Assembly (NCBI RefSeq): GCF_001668575.1 | Contig: NZ_LZMD01000093.1 | Location: 1 to 64,000, forward strand | Length of the DNA: 64,000 nucleotides | Direction of reading: 5' to 3' | From: Mycobacterium sp. 1164985.4 | GTDB taxonomy: Bacteria; Actinomycetota; Actinomycetes; Mycobacteriales; Mycobacteriaceae | Shown: piece by piece, positions 60,854 through 64,000 of the stretch | Layout: every line of letters starts with the position of its first letter | How positions within the stretch are numbered: position 1 is the stretch's first letter | Notes under the pieces: generated by a model | Databases searched by the model: none | What the model saw: only the letters and a program-made list of their open reading frames with translations | Told to the model about the DNA's origin: nothing | Made by a program: the position numbers and the translations under genes

Positions 60854-61996
60854 ATGAAGAGAACGATCTACGAAGCCGAACACGAAGCTTTTCGGGAAAC
60901 CGTCAAGGAGTACATCGAGCGCGAGCTCGTCCCCAACCACGAGAAGTGGGAGACCGAGCGCATCGTCGACCGGTCGGCGTACACCGCTGCGGGCAAGTAC
61001 GGACTCATCGGCTTCAACATGCCCGAGGAGTTCGGCGGCGGCGGCTCCGACGACTTCCGGTTCAACGCGATCATCGACGAGGAGATCGCCAAGGCCGGTG
61101 TCCATGGACCCGCGCTGAGCCTGCACAACGACGTCGTCGGGCCGTACTTCAAGGACCTGACCAATGACGAGCAGAAGCAGCGGTGGCTGCCGGGCATCGC
61201 CAGCGGCGAGACGATCATCGCGGTCGCGATGACCGAACCCGGCGCGGGCAGCGACCTGGCCGGCATCCGCACCTCGGCGGTGCGCGACGGTGACGACTGG
61301 ATCATCAACGGCTCCAAGACCTTCATCTCGTCGGGCATCAACTGCGACCTCGTCGTCGTGGTCGCGCGCACTGACCCCGAAGCCGGTCACAAGGGCTTCT
61401 CGCTGTTCGTGGTCGAGCGCGACATGGAGGGTTTCAGCCGCGGCCGCAAGCTCGACAAGATGGGCCTGCACTCGCAGGACACCTCGGAGCTGCACTTCGA
61501 GAACGTCCGCGTGCCGAACGCCAACCTGCTGGGAAAGGAAGGTCGCGGTTTCTACCACCTCATGACCAACCTGCCCTCGGAGAGGCTGTCGATCGCCATC
61601 TCGGCCATCGCCGGCGCCCGTGCAGTTTTCGACGAGACGTTGCAATATGCGAAGGACCGCAAGGCTTTCGGCCAACCGATCGGCAGCTTCCAGCACAACC
61701 GATTCCTGCTCGCCGAGATGGAGACCGAGCTCGAGGTCACCGAGAACTACATCGATCGCTGCCTGCAGGGCGTCGTCGACGGTGAGCTGACCGCGGTCGA
61801 AGCGGCCAAGGCCAAGTGGTGGGCGACCGAGGTCGCGAAGAAGGTCGTCGACCAGTGCGTGCAGCTGCACGGCGGTTACGGCTACATGATGGAGTACCGC
61901 GTCGCCCGCGCCTACGTCGACGGACGAATCCAGACGATCTTCGGTGGCACCACCGAGATCATGAAGGAAATCATCGGCCGCGATCTGGGCGTGTAA
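60854..61996 (+). CDS. Acyl-CoA dehydrogenase
   Basis: A 380-residue FAD flavoprotein oxidising acyl-CoA to trans-2-enoyl-CoA. Signatures: MTEPGAGSDLAGIRTSA (acyl-CoA/FAD loop), ERLSIAISAIAGARAVF, RKAFGQPIGSFQHNRF and QLHGGYGYMMEYRVAR. The catalytic base is E368 in GGTTEIMKE, the standard position. Length matches the family. Start ATG 60854 follows directly on the third 32-base repeat; a TTG at 60830 would begin inside it. A strong terminator follows the stop, ending the operon. Confidence 0.93.
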   Translation: MKRTIYEAEHEAFRETVKEYIERELVPNHEKWETERIVDRSAYTAAGKYGLIGFNMPEEFGGGGSDDFRFNAIIDEEIAKAGVHGPALSLHNDVVGPYFKDLTNDEQKQRWLPGIASGETIIAVAMTEPGAGSDLAGIRTSAVRDGDDWIINGSKTFISSGINCDLVVVVARTDPEAGHKGFSLFVVERDMEGFSRGRKLDKMGLHSQDTSELHFENVRVPNANLLGKEGRGFYHLMTNLPSERLSIAISAIAGARAVFDETLQYAKDRKAFGQPIGSFQHNRFLLAEMETELEVTENYIDRCLQGVVDGELTAVEAAKAKWWATEVAKKVVDQCVQLHGGYGYMMEYRVARAYVDGRIQTIFGGTTEIMKEIIGRDLGV

Positions 61997-62011
61997 GTCC
62001 GGCCCAACGCC

Positions 62012-62045
62012 AAAGCCCCCGAAACAACGGAGTTTCGGGGGCTTT
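62012..62045. terminator. Bidirectional stem-loop terminator
   Basis: AAAGCCCCCGAAAC and GTTTCGGGGGCTTT form a perfect 14-pair stem over a 6-base loop. It lies between the convergent acyl-CoA dehydrogenase and fasciclin genes, with T-rich right and A-rich left arms, so it should stop transcription from both sides. Confidence 0.9.
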
Positions 62046-62062
62046 CGCGTGTCGCGTGACGA

Positions 62063-62815
62063 TCAGGCGGTCGGAGCCTCAGCCGGGGCCGGCTCGGCCG
62101 GAGCGGCCGGCTCGGTGGTCTTGGTGGTCGTCTCGGTCGTGGTCGTCTCGCTGGTCGACGTCGCCGACGGCGTCATCGCGTCCGGCGGGCTGGCCGGATC
62201 GAGCACCGCGTCGATCAGATAGATCCGGGCGTTGGCCGCCTGGATGCCACCGCAGACCACCTTGGCGGTGTCGTTGATCGTCACGTCGGCGTTCTCACCG
62301 GTCACCTTGATCTCGGCGCCCTGCTGCGTCGGCCGCTGACCCTTCACGTCCTTGGGTCCGAGGATCCCGAGAAAGACGTGGTAGTAGTCGAAGTCCGTCA
62401 GCGCGGCGGGGTTGGCCTTCAGCGCGTCCAACTGCGCGGGCGGAAGCGCGGCGAACGCCTCGTTCGTCGGCGCAAAGACAACGTACGGGCCGTTCTCCAG
62501 GACGGGCACCACGTTGACGGCGGGATTGAAGCCACCCGAGATCGCGGAGTAGAAGGTGCTGGCGTCCGGGATTGCCTGCAGGGCCTGACCGACGGGAAGG
62601 TTGTTCAGCGACTTCCAGTTGGGCACGGCCTCCTTGAAGGCGTCACAGCCCTTGCCCTCCGGGTTCGGCATCTCGACCTCCTTCGTGGTGGTCGGCTCCG
62701 CCGGCTGCTCGGGCGCGGGCGGGTCGGCGTACGCGGTTACGGCCAGCGGCACCGAAAAGGCGATCGCGGCGATTCCGGCGGTGGCACCAAGAGCTTTGCT
62801 GGTGCGAGTCTTCAC
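62063..62815 (-). CDS. Secreted fasciclin-domain protein
   Basis: A 250-residue exported protein. A signal peptide (GATAGIAAIAFSVPLAVTAY, cleavage after AYA approximately residue 30) is followed by a proline-rich linker, a fasciclin domain (about 50-205; STFYSAISGGFNPA, GPYVVFAPTNEAFAALP, YYHVFLGI, IYLIDAVLDPASPPDAM) and a Thr/Pro/Ala-rich tail. Fasciclin domains mediate adhesion; the M. tuberculosis relatives MPT70 and MPT83 are cell-wall or secreted antigens. This one lacks a lipobox, so it should be secreted. It has only a Gly-Lys-Gly-Cys and one other cysteine (VVCGG), possibly paired. Confidence 0.88.
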   Translation of the reverse strand: MKTRTSKALGATAGIAAIAFSVPLAVTAYADPPAPEQPAEPTTTKEVEMPNPEGKGCDAFKEAVPNWKSLNNLPVGQALQAIPDASTFYSAISGGFNPAVNVVPVLENGPYVVFAPTNEAFAALPPAQLDALKANPAALTDFDYYHVFLGILGPKDVKGQRPTQQGAEIKVTGENADVTINDTAKVVCGGIQAANARIYLIDAVLDPASPPDAMTPSATSTSETTTTETTTKTTEPAAPAEPAPAEAPTA

Positions 62816-62977
62816 TTACGGCTCCTCAGCTAGACAGGTCGAAACGCATGTTAAAGGCAGCGCTACGCGACTGCCAAAGTCGTCACCTCGCCAAACGGCC
62901 CCCGCATGCGCTCTGACCTGCGCGTTGTCAATCTGCCCACATGGTGCTCCGAACGGCCGCAAAAGAGCGTGCATACG

Positions 62978-63511
62978 ATGGCCCGCATGCCCGAGCCGCT
63001 GATCGTTGCCATTCGTGGTCGCAGACCCTCCCTGCACGCCGAGGCGTGGGCGGCGCCCAATGCCAGCCTGATCGGGCAGGTGACGCTCGCCGCGCGGGCC
63101 AGCGTCTGGTACGGCGCGACGTTGCGGGCCGAGGCCGAGCCCATCGAGATCGGTTTCGGCACCAACATCCAGGACGGAGTGACCGTCCACGTCGACCCGG
63201 AGTTCCCGGTGTGCGTCGGCGACGAGGTCAGCGTGGGGCACAACGCCGTGCTGCACGGCTGCGTCATCGAGGACGGGGCGCTCATCGGCATGGGTGCGGT
63301 CATCCTGAACGGCGCGACGGTCGGGCAGGGCGCGCTGATCGCGGCGGGCGCGGTGGTGCCGCAGGGATTCGTCGTGCCGCCGCGCACACTCGTCGCCGGC
63401 GTTCCCGCCAAGGTGCGCCGCGACCTCAGCGACGCCGAAGTCAACCACAACCGGTACAACGCGCAGGTGTATCAGCACCTCATCGATCTGCACCGCGACG
63501 CGTCCGCGTAG
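62978..63511 (+). CDS. Gamma-carbonic anhydrase-like hexapeptide protein
   Basis: A 177-residue left-handed beta-helix protein. Hexapeptide repeats run from about residue 25 to 135 (LIGQVTLAARASVWYGATLR, IGFGTNIQDGVTVHV, VSVGHNAVLHGCVIEDGALI, IGMGAVILNGATVGQGALIA). H71 (TVHV), H87 and H92 (VGHNAVLHG) approximate the three zinc histidines of the gamma class. Many homologues (YrdA/PaaY-like) show weak or no anhydrase activity. ATG 62978 was chosen; ATG 62987 is possible. The next gene starts 34 bases downstream. Confidence 0.85.
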   Translation: MARMPEPLIVAIRGRRPSLHAEAWAAPNASLIGQVTLAARASVWYGATLRAEAEPIEIGFGTNIQDGVTVHVDPEFPVCVGDEVSVGHNAVLHGCVIEDGALIGMGAVILNGATVGQGALIAAGAVVPQGFVVPPRTLVAGVPAKVRRDLSDAEVNHNRYNAQVYQHLIDLHRDASA

Positions 63512-63545
63512 ATTCTCCGGGGTTCGATCCGGGTACAGGCCTAGC

Positions 63546-64000
63546 GTGAAACGTCTCCGTACCCTGGTGACCGGCGCCTCCGGTTACGTCGGCTCCCGGC
63601 TCGTCACCGCTCTGCTCACCGAGGGCCACCATGTCGTCGCGGCAAGCCGAAACCCGGACAGGCTAGCCGATTTCGGATGGCAGGATCGCGTGACCGCGGT
63701 CGCGCTGGACGCCCACGACGCGGACTCGGCGCGCTCGGCGTTCGCCGACGCCGGCCCCGTCGACGTCGTGTACTACCTCGTGCACGGGATCGGGCAGCCC
63801 GACTTCCGCGAAGCCGACAACCGCGCGGCGGCCAACGTGGCCCAGGCCGCCAAGGACGCCGGCGTGCGCCGCATCGTGTACCTCGGGGGTTTCGTGCCCG
63901 ACGGCGACGACCTCTCCGAGCACCTGGCGAGCCGCGCCGAGGTCGCCGAGGCGTTGCATGTCGACGGCGGACCCGACGTGGTGTGGCTCGGCGCAGCCAT
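63546..64000 (+). CDS. NAD(P)-binding Rossmann protein, truncated by window end
   Basis: Starts at GTG 63546 with VKRLRTLVTGASGYVGSRLV, the glycine-rich cofactor motif of atypical/extended SDRs. DVVYYLVHGIGQPDFREADN and AAKDAGVRRIVYLGGFVPDG match the NmrA-like/DUF2867-linked branch in which YLVH replaces the usual NAAG. The frame is open to the window edge at 152 codons; family members are 300-500 residues. It is probably cotranscribed with the hexapeptide gene. Confidence 0.75.
   Translation, partial: MKRLRTLVTGASGYVGSRLVTALLTEGHHVVAASRNPDRLADFGWQDRVTAVALDAHDADSARSAFADAGPVDVVYYLVHGIGQPDFREADNRAAANVAQAAKDAGVRRIVYLGGFVPDGDDLSEHLASRAEVAEALHVDGGPDVVWLGAA

Noticed and set aside
63515-63540. GGGGTTCGATCC resembles a tRNA T-arm
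   Set aside because: It lies just after a coding region and no acceptor or anticodon stem can be paired upstream.

Overview
The window is a 64 kb piece of a high-GC actinobacterial chromosome, almost certainly a Mycobacterium (Mycolicibacterium-type) species. The gene order coaA - glyA - desA2 - phoH2 - fum - glpX - DUF4245 - AI-2E transporter - 3beta-HSD - xseB/xseA - lipid-droplet protein - ispH - DUF6542 - ychF follows the Rv1092c-Rv1112 order of M. tuberculosis, interrupted by genes of its own. An mce operon, mycobacterial Mas proteins, a 13E12-type HNH gene and many leaderless GTG/ATG starts support this. No rRNA, tRNA, CRISPR array, insertion sequence or prophage was seen.

Layout. 0-7.2 kb: two small paralogous membrane proteins, pantothenate kinase, a DUF885 metallohydrolase, a long-form serine hydroxymethyltransferase, acyl-ACP desaturase DesA2 and the PIN-PhoH toxin/helicase PhoH2 with a candidate overlapping antitoxin. 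7.3-12.9 kb: two tandem giant LuxR/AAA regulators, the second broken by a frameshift. 12.9-30.4 kb: the conserved housekeeping block (fumarase, class II FBPase, XseAB, IspH, a penicillin-binding lipoprotein, YchF), with an inserted steroid/lipid-type cluster (two SDRs, SRPBCC protein, 3beta-HSD) carrying two KstR-type operators. 30.4-34.9 kb: an accessory islet with an Arr-family rifamycin ADP-ribosyltransferase, three gene remnants (VOC, SnoaL-like, a nonsense-broken small gene), a repeat-built coiled-coil protein, a methyltransferase and a WGxxGxxG-tail exported protein. 35-39.9 kb: DUF2993 protein, permuted NlpC/P60 peptidase, class III adenylate cyclase, hydrolases. 40-53.5 kb: TetR regulator, complete mce operon (YrbEA/B, MceA-F, two Mas proteins), a deleted hydrolase remnant and a WS/DGAT-like acyltransferase. 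53.5-57.7 kb: 13E12 HNH protein, DoxX, DUF3556 membrane protein with a perfect KstR-type palindrome. 57.7-62 kb: GntR/FadR regulator divergent from a thiolase - enoyl-CoA hydratase - acyl-CoA dehydrogenase operon. 62-64 kb: fasciclin protein, gamma-carbonic-anhydrase-like protein and a truncated NAD(P)-binding protein.

The recurring theme is lipid and sterol handling: mce import, WS/DGAT acyltransferase, desaturase, beta-oxidation operon, 3beta-HSD and three KstR-type sites. No wholly new multi-gene system is evident. The best leads are regulatory (KstR sites at unexpected genes, palindromes at desA2, at the WGxxGxxG gene, upstream of mce and at the FadR operon), an overlapping PhoAT candidate, a triplicated ribosome-binding-site repeat, and the decayed islet around arr. 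All functional calls rest on reading motifs by eye; no database search was run.
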